Shown here piece after piece: positions 53,687 to 61,850 of a DNA stretch of 64,000 bases. The translations under genes were made by a program, and so were the position numbers. The notes under the pieces were generated by a model. That model saw nothing but the letters and a program-made list of their open reading frames with translations. It ran no database searches and was not told where the DNA came from. Source of the stretch: Burkholderiales bacterium (GTDB lineage: Bacteria > Pseudomonadota > Gammaproteobacteria > Burkholderiales > SG8-41); assembly GCA_030683105.1 (NCBI GenBank), contig JAUXMZ010000036.1, positions 1 through 64,000 on the forward strand. Direction: 5' to 3'. The number at the start of each line of letters is the position of its first letter. Position 1 is the first letter of the stretch.

Positions 53687-54664
53687 ATGAAGTCGATCAT
53701 TTGCTGTTCAGCATTTTCATGCGCGCTGGCGTCCGGTCCGGCGTTGGTGCAGGCTGCCGATACGCTGAGTTACCCGGTTAAGGCTGTGCGGGTGATTGCG
53801 CCTTCTTCTCCGGGCAGCGGGGTCGATATCGTCTCGCGCCTGGTCGCTCAGAAGCTCGGTGCGAATCTGGGACAGCAGGTGGTGGTCGAAAATCGCGCCG
53901 GCGCCGGCGGCAACCTCGGCGCGGAGGTGGCGGCGAAGGCTGCGCCGGACGGTTATACCCTGTTCATGGCAACACCGTCGCACGCGATCAATCCCGCGCT
54001 TTATCGCAAGCTGAATTACGACTCGATCAGGGATTTTGCGCCGGTCGGCCTGGTGATGACCGGGCAGTACGTTCTGGTTGCGCATCCGTCCCTGCCGGCG
54101 AAGAGCGTAAAAGAACTCGTCGCGCTGGCCAGGGCTCGCCCGGGGCAACTTAACTACGCGTCCGCCGGCAACGGCAACGCGACTCATCTGGCTGGCGAGC
54201 TTCTCAAGTCGCTCGCCAGGATAGACATCGTGCACGTCGCCTACAAGGGCAGCGGCCCCGCGCTCGTGGATCTGATCAGCGGGCAGGTGCATTTCATGTT
54301 TCCCAACCTCGTCAACAGCCTGCCGCACATCGCTTCGGGCAGGTTGCGCGCGCTCGCGGTGACAGGCGCGAAGCGCGCCACGGCCGCACCGCATATTCCG
54401 ACCCTGATCGAAGCCGGCGTTCCCGGCTACACGGTGATGTCGTGGTACGGCCTGCTCGCGCCCGCCGGCACGCCGCAGGCCGTCGTCGGCCGTCTGAACA
54501 GCGAGCTCGTCAAGGTCCTGCGCAGCCCCGACGTGAAAGAACGGCTTGCGGGGCAGGGCGCCGATCCCGCCGAAGGAACGCCGGAAGAATTCTCCGCCTT
54601 CCTCAAGGAAGAGATCGCGAAATGGGGCAAGGTAGTCAAGGCGGCGAATATCAGCGCGGAGTAG
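53687..54664 (+). CDS. Bug-family (TctC) periplasmic binding protein 2
   Basis: 325 residues, a paralogue of the preceding gene 11 bases away. Signal peptide up to VQAADTLS, then YPVKAVRVIAPSSPGSGVDI, NRAGAGGNLGAEVAAKAAPD and a C-terminal GTPEEFSAFLKEEIAKWGKV. The two probably arose by tandem duplication and bind different ligands. Cys7 in the signal region (ICCSAFSCALASG) does not form a good lipobox. The 420 bases after it hold a short hairpin (GGAACTGGCGCAGTTCC) and one repeat, no gene. Confidence 0.92.
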   Translation: MKSIICCSAFSCALASGPALVQAADTLSYPVKAVRVIAPSSPGSGVDIVSRLVAQKLGANLGQQVVVENRAGAGGNLGAEVAAKAAPDGYTLFMATPSHAINPALYRKLNYDSIRDFAPVGLVMTGQYVLVAHPSLPAKSVKELVALARARPGQLNYASAGNGNATHLAGELLKSLARIDIVHVAYKGSGPALVDLISGQVHFMFPNLVNSLPHIASGRLRALAVTGAKRATAAPHIPTLIEAGVPGYTVMSWYGLLAPAGTPQAVVGRLNSELVKVLRSPDVKERLAGQGADPAEGTPEEFSAFLKEEIAKWGKVVKAANISAE

Positions 54665-54858
54665 CGGCGGGAACTGGCGCAGTTCCGGGAGGCACTGTCA
54701 CTCCAGTGCTGCCAATTCAGCGGCAGCGGGTTATTGCCTGAATAACAATTTCGCGTCGTGCTTGCTTTACCGCTAACGTCGATCTGCGTGCTGGTTACTG
54801 CTTTCGGCCATGACCCGTCACTGGTGATTTTTCTCCAAACCGGACGCTGACTGCCCGA

Positions 54859-54921
54859 GGGATAGTAGAATCAATTCGCCCGTGAAGTCGGAACGGTTTG
54901 CCGTGGGCCGAAATCCGGCAC
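54859..54921 (+). repeat. Direct repeat, left copy, flanking the RND module
   Basis: GGGATAGTAGAATCAATTCG and then GAAGTCGGAACGG, TTGCC and AATCCGG match 59516-59581 at about 50 of 62 positions in the same orientation, 4.66 kb apart. Confidence 0.85.
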
Positions 54922-55083
54922 TTGAACCTGGCCAAAATTTCGTATGCAGATTACGTTAATTTCGCTCCGCGAGGCGCGCCCGGAGTGGGCGTCCGGAGCC
55001 CGTTTAGTGGTAAATCAAGAGTTATACTGGAACTCTTGAATAATCGAATGCAACGCACACTTCGGTGCCGTATCGGAAGCTGA

Positions 55084-56199
55084 ATGGGAAAAAAATTGCG
55101 TTTCTGGCTGGTTTTCGTCACCCTGGGTGCGGCCGTTTCGGGCGGCGCCTACTACTTCGCGCAGATCTACGAAACGTCCGGTAGCGCCAGCACCGCTACG
55201 CCGAAGACGGCCGAGGCGGGGAAGTCGCCCTCCCGAGCAGTTGTGGTCGAGGCGGCGCGCGTGACCATCGACACGGTGGTCGATGATCTTCAGGCGGTGG
55301 GCACGCTGCACCCCAACGAGGCCGTGATCGTGGCGCCGGAAGTCGCCGGGCGCATCGAGCGCATTGCGTTCAGCGAAGGCCAGACGGTCAAGGCCGGCGA
55401 TGTGCTGGTGGAACTCGACGCTTCGATCCTGCGGGCCGAGCGCGCCAAGGCGCGCTCGGATCTCGTCCTCGCCCGCGCCAACCACGAGCGCACGATCACG
55501 CTCGCAGGCCAGGGCATGGGAACGATACGGGCGCGCGACGAGGCGCTGGGTGCGTTCCAGGCGGCGGAGGCCAATCTCGCCCTGGCCGAGGCGCGATTGC
55601 AGAAAACCACCCTCCGGGCGCCGCTGTCCGGGATCGTGGGGCTGCGCTCGGTCAGCGTCGGCGCCTATGTCGCGCCCGGCCAGCGCATCGTCGAGCTGGC
55701 CGACGTCCGCCAGATCAAGCTGGATTTCGGCGTTCCCGAGCTTGCCCTGTCCAGCGTGCGCCGCGGCCAGCGGGTACGCATTACGCTCGACGCGAGGCCC
55801 GGCAAGGTCTTCGAGGGCGAGATCTACGCGATCGATCCGATCATCGACGTCGCGGGCAGGGCGATCCGCCTGCGCGCGCGTATCCCGAATCCGCAGGGCG
55901 AGCTCTCGCCCGGCCTGTTCGCGCGCGTGCAACTCGTCGTCGAGCGGCGCGAAAACGCGCTGCTGGTGCCCGAATCCGCGATATTCGCCAGGGAAGACAA
56001 GCAGTTCGTCTACCGCGTCGTCGACGGCCGTGCCGTGCGCACCGAGGTGGTGCTCGGCCAGCGCCGTCCCGGCTACGTCGAGATCCGCAACGGCCTCGCC
56101 CGCGACGCCCAGGTGGTGACCGCCGGCCAACAGCAGATACGCGAAGGTGCGCGCCTGGAAGTTGCCCCGCCCGCGGCCCTGCCGGGCAGAGGGAGCTGA
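55084..56199 (+). CDS. RND efflux periplasmic adaptor (membrane fusion protein)
   Basis: 371 residues. An N-terminal helix (RFWLVFVTLGAAVSGGAYYF) without lipobox anchors it. A split biotinyl-lipoyl domain (VGTLHPNEAVIVAPEVAGRI ... LRAPLSGIVGLRSVSVGAYV), an alpha hairpin and a beta barrel follow. It bridges the RND pump to an outer-membrane channel, which is not in the window. It is followed by the pump gene after 1 base. Both carry higher GC than the his region. Confidence 0.93.
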   Translation: MGKKLRFWLVFVTLGAAVSGGAYYFAQIYETSGSASTATPKTAEAGKSPSRAVVVEAARVTIDTVVDDLQAVGTLHPNEAVIVAPEVAGRIERIAFSEGQTVKAGDVLVELDASILRAERAKARSDLVLARANHERTITLAGQGMGTIRARDEALGAFQAAEANLALAEARLQKTTLRAPLSGIVGLRSVSVGAYVAPGQRIVELADVRQIKLDFGVPELALSSVRRGQRVRITLDARPGKVFEGEIYAIDPIIDVAGRAIRLRARIPNPQGELSPGLFARVQLVVERRENALLVPESAIFAREDKQFVYRVVDGRAVRTEVVLGQRRPGYVEIRNGLARDAQVVTAGQQQIREGARLEVAPPAALPGRGS

Positions 56200-56200
56200 A

Positions 56201-59200
56201 TTGGGGCTGTTCGAGTTCTTCATCCGCCGGCGGGTGTTTTCGACGGTGATGAGCCTGCTCATCGTGCTGGTCGGGCTGGTTTCCTACTCGCGGCTCTCGG
56301 TGCGGGAGTATCCGAACATCGACGAGTCGATCGTTTCGGTGAGAACCCAGTATCTCGGCGCCAGCGCCGAGATCATCGAGAGCCAGGTGACCCAGGTGCT
56401 CGAGAGCTCGATCGCGGGCATCGAAGGCATCGAGACGCTGACCTCGAGCAGCCGGTCCGAGGAAAGCCGCATCACGGTGCGCTTCCGCCTCGGCACCGAT
56501 CCCGATGTCGCGGCGAGCGACGTGCGCGATCGCGTGGGGCGCGTGCGCGGCAGGCTGCCCGCGGAGATCGAGGAGCCGGTGATTGCCAAGGTCGAGGCCG
56601 ATGCCCAGGCGATCATTTTCATCGCGTTCACCAGCAACCGGCACAAGCCGATCGAGATATCGGACTACGCCGACCGCTACGTGCGCGACCGGCTGCAGAA
56701 CCTGCCGGGCGTCTCGGAGGCGCGTATCTTCGGCGAGCGCCGCTACGCGATGCGCATCTGGCTCGACCGCACGCGGCTCGCCGCCCACGACCTGACGGTG
56801 CAGGAGGTCGAGAACGCGCTGCGCCAGCAGAATGTCGAGGTGCCCTCCGGTCGGATCGAGAGCCTCGAGCGCGAGTTTACGGTGCTGTCGCGCACCGGGC
56901 TCAGCACGCCCGAGCAGTTCCGGCAGATCGTGGTCAAGGACGCCAACGGGTTCCCGGTGCGCCTGGGCAGCCTCGCCAGGGTCGAAGTCGGCCCGCAGGA
57001 CGAGCGCCGTGTCACCCGCTTCAACGGCGACAACGCCGTGATCATCGGCATCGTCAAGCAGGCGACCGCCAATCCGCTGGATGTCTCGAATGAGTTGCGC
57101 AAGCTGATGCCGCAACTGGTGGGCGACCTGCCGCCCGGGATGAACGCGACGATCGCCTACGACAAGTCCATCTTCATCGATCGTTCTATCGAGGCCGTAT
57201 ACACGACGATCGCCGAGGCGGTGGTGCTGGTGGTGCTGGTGATTTTCCTGTTCCTGCGCACCGCGCGCGCCACGATCATCCCGCTGGTCACGATTCCGGT
57301 GTCGCTCATCGGCGCCTTCGCGCTGATGGACCTGCTCGGTTTCTCGATCAACACCCTGACACTGCTGTCGATGGTGCTGGCGATCGGGCTGGTGGTCGAC
57401 GACGCCATCGTGGTGCTGGAGAACATCCACCGCCACATCGAGGAAGGCATCGAGCCGCTGCAGGCGGCGATCCGCGGCATGGGCGAGATTTCGAGCGCCG
57501 TCATCGCCATGTCGCTCACCCTCGCGGCGGTGTATGCGCCGGTCGCCTTCGCGCCGGGGCGGACCGGGACGCTGTTCGCCGAGTTCGCGCTCACGCTGGC
57601 GGGCGCCGTGCTCGTTTCGGGCTTCGTCGCGCTGACCCTGACCCCGATGATGTGCTCGCGCCTGCTGCTTCCCCATGAGTCGCACGGGGGCTTCTACAAT
57701 CTTCTCGAGCGCGGGCTGCTCGCCCTCCACCGCGGCTATCGCAGCGCTCTCGTGGCGACGCTGCGCGCCCGCCCGGCCGTCGTGCTGGTGGCGCTGGCTG
57801 TCGCCGGCGCGAGCTATTTTCTGTTCACCGCGCTGAAATCCGAGCTGGCTCCGATCGAGGATCGGGGCGTGCTCTTCACCGCCGGCAACGCGCCGGAGGG
57901 CTCGACCGTGGACTTCACCAGCCGCTATGCCGAGGAGTTCGAGGCGCTGATCGCCGAAGTGCCCGAGGTGCAGCACTATTTCGTGATCGTCGGCTCGCAG
58001 GCGGTGACCGAACTCATCTCGTTCTCGCAGCTCACCCCCTGGGAGGAGCGCAGCCGCACGCAGATGGACATCGTGCGCGACATCCAGCCCAAGCTCAACC
58101 GGATCGCCGGCGTGCGCGCCTTCGCCAACAACCCGGGCTCCTTCGGGCAAAGCGCGCGCAGCAAGCCGGTGGAGTTCGTCATTCAGACCTCCGACAGCTA
58201 CCAGAAGCTCGACGAATATGTCGGAATGCTGCTCGCCGAGACGGAGAAGTTTCCCGGCCTGATCAACCTCGACAGCGACCTGCGCCTGGACAAGCCGCAG
58301 ATCGAGGTCGAGGTCGATCGCGAGCGCGTCGCCGACACCGGCGCCGGCGTGCTCACCGTCGGGCGCACCCTCGAAACCCTGCTCGGCGGCCGGCAGGTGA
58401 CGCGCTTCACGCAGAACGGCGAGCAGTACGACGTGATCGTCCAGGTCGCTCCGGCCGACCGCCGCACCCCCGGGGACCTCGACGCAATCTACGTCCGCGG
58501 CCCCAGCGGCGCGATGCTCCCGCTGTCGAATCTCGTCCGGACGAAGGAGACCGTGGCACCCAAGGAACTCAACCGGTTCAACCAGTTCCGCGCGGCGACG
58601 ATCACCGGCGGCACCGCGCCGGGCTACTCGCTCGGCGAAGGGCTTGCTTTCCTTGGAGAGGCGGCCGAGCGTGTACTGCCGCCTGACGTGCGCCACGACT
58701 ATGCCGGCCAGTCGCGGGAATTCAAGGATGCGGAGTCGAGCCTCGTCTTCATTTTCGTGCTGGCGCTGGGTTTCATTTTCCTGGTGCTCGCCGCGCAGTT
58801 CGAAAGCTTCGTCGATCCGCTGATCATCATGCTGACCGTGCCGCTGTCGATGACCGGCGCGCTGCTCGCGCTGCATCTGAGCGGCGGGACGCTGAACATC
58901 TACAGCCAGATCGGTCTGGTCTCGCTGATCGGCCTCATCAGCAAGCACGGCATCTTGATCGTGGAGTTCGCCAACCGCCTGCAGGACGAGGGACGGCCGC
59001 TGCGCGAGTCCGTGATCGAGGCCGCAGCGCTGCGGCTGCGCCCCATCCTGATGACCACCGGCGCCATGGTGGCCGGCGCGATCCCGCTGGCCATCTCCGC
59101 CGGCGCGGGCGCCGAGAGCCGGCACGACATCGGTTGGGTGATCGTCGGCGGCATGACCTTCGGCACGCTGCTCACGCTCTTCGTCGTGCCGACGGCCTAC

Positions 59201-59251
59201 ACGCTGCTCGCCCGCGACCGCGCCCTCGAAGGAAGCTTGAAAGCCGTTTGA
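56201..59251 (+). CDS. RND efflux pump (HAE1/MexF-like)
   Basis: 1016 residues from a TTG at 56201, with GGGAG 4 bases upstream; a frame start at 56147 lies over the adaptor. Twelve membrane helices and two large periplasmic loops are present. The proton-relay Asp pair in helix 4 is VLAIGLVVDDAIVVLENIHR, and the N-terminus LFEFFIRRRVFSTVMSLLIV is typical. It would export hydrophobic compounds with the adaptor. A 1094-codon antisense frame across it is a GC-rich shadow. Confidence 0.95.
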   Translation: MGLFEFFIRRRVFSTVMSLLIVLVGLVSYSRLSVREYPNIDESIVSVRTQYLGASAEIIESQVTQVLESSIAGIEGIETLTSSSRSEESRITVRFRLGTDPDVAASDVRDRVGRVRGRLPAEIEEPVIAKVEADAQAIIFIAFTSNRHKPIEISDYADRYVRDRLQNLPGVSEARIFGERRYAMRIWLDRTRLAAHDLTVQEVENALRQQNVEVPSGRIESLEREFTVLSRTGLSTPEQFRQIVVKDANGFPVRLGSLARVEVGPQDERRVTRFNGDNAVIIGIVKQATANPLDVSNELRKLMPQLVGDLPPGMNATIAYDKSIFIDRSIEAVYTTIAEAVVLVVLVIFLFLRTARATIIPLVTIPVSLIGAFALMDLLGFSINTLTLLSMVLAIGLVVDDAIVVLENIHRHIEEGIEPLQAAIRGMGEISSAVIAMSLTLAAVYAPVAFAPGRTGTLFAEFALTLAGAVLVSGFVALTLTPMMCSRLLLPHESHGGFYNLLERGLLALHRGYRSALVATLRARPAVVLVALAVAGASYFLFTALKSELAPIEDRGVLFTAGNAPEGSTVDFTSRYAEEFEALIAEVPEVQHYFVIVGSQAVTELISFSQLTPWEERSRTQMDIVRDIQPKLNRIAGVRAFANNPGSFGQSARSKPVEFVIQTSDSYQKLDEYVGMLLAETEKFPGLINLDSDLRLDKPQIEVEVDRERVADTGAGVLTVGRTLETLLGGRQVTRFTQNGEQYDVIVQVAPADRRTPGDLDAIYVRGPSGAMLPLSNLVRTKETVAPKELNRFNQFRAATITGGTAPGYSLGEGLAFLGEAAERVLPPDVRHDYAGQSREFKDAESSLVFIFVLALGFIFLVLAAQFESFVDPLIIMLTVPLSMTGALLALHLSGGTLNIYSQIGLVSLIGLISKHGILIVEFANRLQDEGRPLRESVIEAAALRLRPILMTTGAMVAGAIPLAISAGAGAESRHDIGWVIVGGMTFGTLLTLFVVPTAYTLLARDRALEGSLKAV

Positions 59252-59315
59252 GCCGTTCAGATTCGCGGCATGCTGGCCGGGAACAACGCCATTGCATTGA
59301 CGGGAGAGATACGAA

Positions 59316-59522
59316 ATGTACTACGAGGGCAGCTGGGTCGACAGCTTTCCGAAGAACTATCAGTTGCCGAACGCGACGTCCATCACCAAAGGATTGGCCC
59401 TCTGGGGCGCGGTCGCGCTGGGCAAGATCGACGAGCTTGTGCAGCGCCTGCACCAGCAGCGGGCCGCCTGGCCAGAGGCCTGGGGGAGTGCGATGGGCGG
59501 GAGGATGGAGAGAAAGGGATAG
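59316..59522 (+). CDS. Short unknown ORF, probably a gene remnant
   Basis: 68 residues with a good ribosome site (GGGAGAGA) 5 bases before the ATG. The first ~50 residues look like a real protein start (MYYEGSWVDSFPKNYQLPNA), but the tail (AWPEAWGSAMGGRMERKG) looks like random extension into the direct repeat at 59516. It may be the 5' stub of a gene cut when the RND segment was inserted. No family was recognised. Confidence 0.4.
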   Translation: MYYEGSWVDSFPKNYQLPNATSITKGLALWGAVALGKIDELVQRLHQQRAAWPEAWGSAMGGRMERKG

Positions 59523-59581
59523 TAGAATCAATTCGGCCGCGAAGTCGGAACGGCTTGCCTAGGGGCGCAATCCGGGGCACG
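59516..59581 (+). repeat. Direct repeat, right copy, flanking the RND module
   Basis: Matches 54859-54921 (20 identical bases at the start, then scattered mismatches). Directly after it the tandem array begins. Confidence 0.85.
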
Positions 59582-59712
59582 CACGGGGTCAGACTCGCAA
59601 GCCCGCGGGTCTTACGAGTCTGACCCCGTGCGTTCGTGCGAGCCCGCGGGTCTTACGAGTCTGACCCCGTGCGTTCTCAGTCTGACCCCGTGCGTTCTCC
59701 ACCCCGTGCGTT
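59579..59712. repeat. Palindromic tandem array, GTCTGACCCCGTGCGTT family
   Basis: ACGCACGGGGTCAGACTCG is followed by its reverse complement CGAGTCTGACCCCGTGCGT, then by further decreasing copies (59612-59635, 59654-59676, 59678-59696, 59699-59712). Internal AGCCCGCGGGTCTT is a second palindrome. The shrinking copies suggest decay or replication slippage. From here to 59809 no gene is seen; a 23-codon open stretch (59713-59780) may be a coding remnant. Confidence 0.8.
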
Positions 59713-59809
59713 AGGACTTTTTGCGCAGCCTCTACGACAAGCATCACATGGCGGAGAAGGCGGGCGAAGCGCGCCGTTGACGGTCAGGTGGATGCGCGGG
59801 TTGGGGGTC

Positions 59810-60298
59810 TCAGCACCCACAGATGCCAACGCCTTCGTATCTCGCGGGTTGTCCATTTTCCCGGGTAATGGTGACTGTGGCGCGGACGTCAAAGTACTCG
59901 CATGTTTCGGGCGGTTTCTTTGGGCACGTGCTCGCTGCGGGGCGATACGAAACCTCAACTCCAGTACTGTTCCCAACATACGACTCTTTCCAACTGTCGC
60001 CCGGCGAAAAGCTGAATGAATGTGACTTTGGTCGCCTGGACAGAAGTTCAATCTCTTGCCCGTTGAAAATGAGCCGCAGCGGTGAACCATCCGAAAGCCC
60101 CGCATGGAGGTGATAGCGACTGGAGGCGGGTTTGGCCGCACACGTGAGCGCTGCGAGCTGAATCGAGCAACCGCATTCGATGCGCTCGTACGATAGACAA
60201 CCCAACGCTAGTGGTTGTTGTGCTCGGACCATGCCATAGGCTGGCAGCAATGACGCGGCAAGTGCTGCAAATGTAATCACATGGCGGCGAAAGGGCAT
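59810..60298 (-). CDS. Unknown secreted Cys-rich protein, cassette-like
   Basis: 162 residues from the ATG at 60298, giving a signal peptide (MPFRRHVITFAALAASLLPA, cleaved after AQ). The mature part has about nine Cys (CLSYERIECGCSIQLAALTC, STCPKKPPETC, GICGC), so several disulfides are likely. The gene starts 8 bases after the GTTGGGC box of an attC site. Its stop is followed by GACCCCCAAC, nearly the reverse complement of the cassette start TTGGGCGTC, so it looks like an integron cassette with a truncated attC. No family was recognised. Confidence 0.6.
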   Translation of the reverse strand: MPFRRHVITFAALAASLLPAYGMVRAQQPLALGCLSYERIECGCSIQLAALTCAAKPASSRYHLHAGLSDGSPLRLIFNGQEIELLSRRPKSHSFSFSPGDSWKESYVGNSTGVEVSYRPAASTCPKKPPETCEYFDVRATVTITRENGQPARYEGVGICGC

Positions 60299-60305
60299 TT
60301 GAGAC

Positions 60306-60365
60306 GCCCAACGTGGAGCCCAGCGGCGCCGTAACGGCGTCCGCTGCGGCGCAAAGTTATATGCC
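60306..60365 (-). repeat. attC site outside the main integron
   Basis: On the minus strand GGCATATAAC opens, TTTGCGCCGCAGCGGACG and GGCGCCGCTGGGCTCCAC are the arms, and a perfect GTTGGGC closes a 60-bp site. It lies 4 bases after the original hicB stop and 8 bases before the next gene, the spacing of a cassette junction. Confidence 0.78.
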
Positions 60366-60369
60366 ATTC

Positions 60370-60703
60370 CTAAGACAGCTTGTTTGAAACTAAGCGGTTC
60401 AAGCTAATTCCGGATTCGGCCGCTTGGATGGCAAGAGTAAGGTAGGTGAGTTTGCGGTGGAATACGAACCATAAATTTCCCGCTAAACGCTTTCGTGGCG
60501 ATGGGTTCGGGCGCGACTTCATGACTTTTGCGCATGTCTGCGATGGTTTCTTTCACGAGCCCCCGAATTCCTTGTAACGCCTTTTCGGGCGTTTTCTCCA
60601 GCCAGCTCAAGCTTGGAAACTCCGCGCATAGTCCAACATGCTCTCCATCTTCTTCGGACCAGGTAACCCGGTATGTATATCGGTCAATTTCCTTATTCAT
60701 CAT
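60370..60703 (-). pseudogene. hicB: HicB-family antitoxin, frameshifted
   Basis: From the ATG at 60703 (GGAGAG upstream) the HicB fold is clear: YTYRVTWSEEDGEHVGLCAE, FPSLSWLEKTPEKALQGIR and FSGKFMVRIPPQTH. The frame then changes and ends at 60404. The expected DNA-binding tail is found in another frame (LTLAIQAAESGISLNRLVSN KLS, ending at 60370). ACTCACCTACCTTACTC instead of ACTCACCTTACTC shows a 4-bp insertion at about 60438-60448. The ribbon-helix-helix operator-binding part is therefore lost. A frame start at 60826 adds an unrelated leader. No hicA is seen beside it. Confidence 0.75.
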
Positions 60704-60826
60704 TTCTCTCCAGACGGTCGATTGCCAGCAGCACTTGGCGTAGGCGATAAGCTCTACGCGTATGGCCAACTCATGCATCAAGCGAAGATATGATCGAATG
60801 GCTTGTTTTTCGGAGAACGCATCCAT

Positions 60827-61140
60827 CGTAGACTTCTTGCTCGGTGCGACCTAACGACGTCCAATGATAAGCAAAAGTGCTGAATAACATGGTCGTCTCC
60901 GGTATTCGTTTCGTCAACCTGCTTTTGAATCAGCGTGTTATGACATGCAAATTCTACAGTAGTCATGTTGAACGGCAGTTGTTGAGTCAAATCCCTGATT
61001 TCTTGCGGGATTCATTATTCAAGGCGCCTGATTGATTGTTTCTGTGCAGGTCAAAGAGAATGTCGAATGTCTGCTATCGGGAAACTCGACTGGCCGGTAC
61101 GGGTCGCAAGCAGTGCCCAGTCATCTCCTCTCGCGTGGCC
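60827..61140. other. Gene-free stretch with a possible attC end
   Basis: No convincing gene on either strand. On the minus strand CATTGGACGTCGTTAGGTC (60846-60864) ends in a perfect GTTRRRY box and could be the right end of an attC preceding the hicB cassette, but the left end cannot be identified. Confidence 0.35.
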
Positions 61141-61770
61141 TTATGCGATTTTAGCTTTCCGATTTGCGCGAGGTTTTCCAAGGTCATCTTCTTTCCCCAA
61201 AATAAAAAGTTTTGAGCCTGCCATCACATGCAACAGGAAAGGATTTTTCTCTTTTACCTTTTTCCGAAACTCGCCGCTGCTGTAGACGTTCGGGTTGATC
61301 TCCCGCCGCAATTGTTCCTGGCATGGCTGTAATGTGCGCACGGCTTCTTCAAACGAAACCGTTCCAACGATCATGACATCGATGTCGCTTGATTTGCGCT
61401 CCGCGCCGATCGCAATCGAGCCGTAAACGAAGGCCGCCGAGATCCTGTCGGCTAGCGTCGCCAGCGCTTTCCGCAGCACATCCGCCACACCGGCGGTCTT
61501 TTTCAGGATTCCGCGCAGCTCATCGTAGATCGGGCAGGTCGGATCGGCCTTGTATCGCACCAGATTTCCCACGCGTTCGCGCGAGAGCACGCCGGCATCC
61601 GCCAGTTGCGCGAGTTCGCGCCGCAAGGTTCCCGGCTGCGTATTCGTGACGCGCGCGATCTCGCGCAGATGAAACGCCTCGCCGGGATGCAGCAGCAGCA
61701 ATCCCAGGACCTAGCGACGATAAGCCCCGAAGAAAAGCGTTCCCAGATCGACTGGCGTGTATGTTTTCAT
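61141..61770 (-). pseudogene. HTH-nucleotidyltransferase protein with an early amber codon
   Basis: The full frame begins MKTYTPVDLGTLFFGAYRR at 61770, meets TAG at codon 20 (61711-61713) and continues in the same frame to 61141. A winged helix (LREIARVTNTQPGTLRRELA) is followed by a nucleotidyltransferase core FVYGSIAIGAERKSSDIDVM with the GS and DxD residues. Such proteins resemble MNT-type antitoxins or minimal transferases. A restart at a TTG (61701) would lose only the first ~23 residues, so partial function is possible. AT-rich DNA with repeated TTGCAA lies upstream. Confidence 0.7.
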
Positions 61771-61850
61771 TTCAGCTACGACTGCAGCCTAATTAGCCAC
61801 ACATTGCAATAACGCAAGAATATATTGCAAATATATGATTTTAAATAATA

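Noticed and set aside
55841-59125. A 1094-codon open frame on the minus strand across the RND genes
   Set aside because: It is antisense to an unmistakable RND pump and rich in His, Arg, Gln and Asp, the usual composition of a shadow frame in GC-rich coding DNA. No ribosome site or family feature is seen.
59713-59780. A 21-codon coding-like stretch (DFLRSLYDKHHMAEKAGEAR)
   Set aside because: Possibly the end of a lost gene, but too short to assign and without a start.
60778-60990. Short minus-strand frame of 70 codons as a hicA toxin
   Set aside because: It lacks the HicA His motif and Lys-rich pattern, and overlaps the possible attC end.
61067-61285. Short plus-strand frame of 72 codons
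   Set aside because: It overlaps the 3' end of the nucleotidyltransferase gene on the other strand and has no ribosome site or recognisable sequence.
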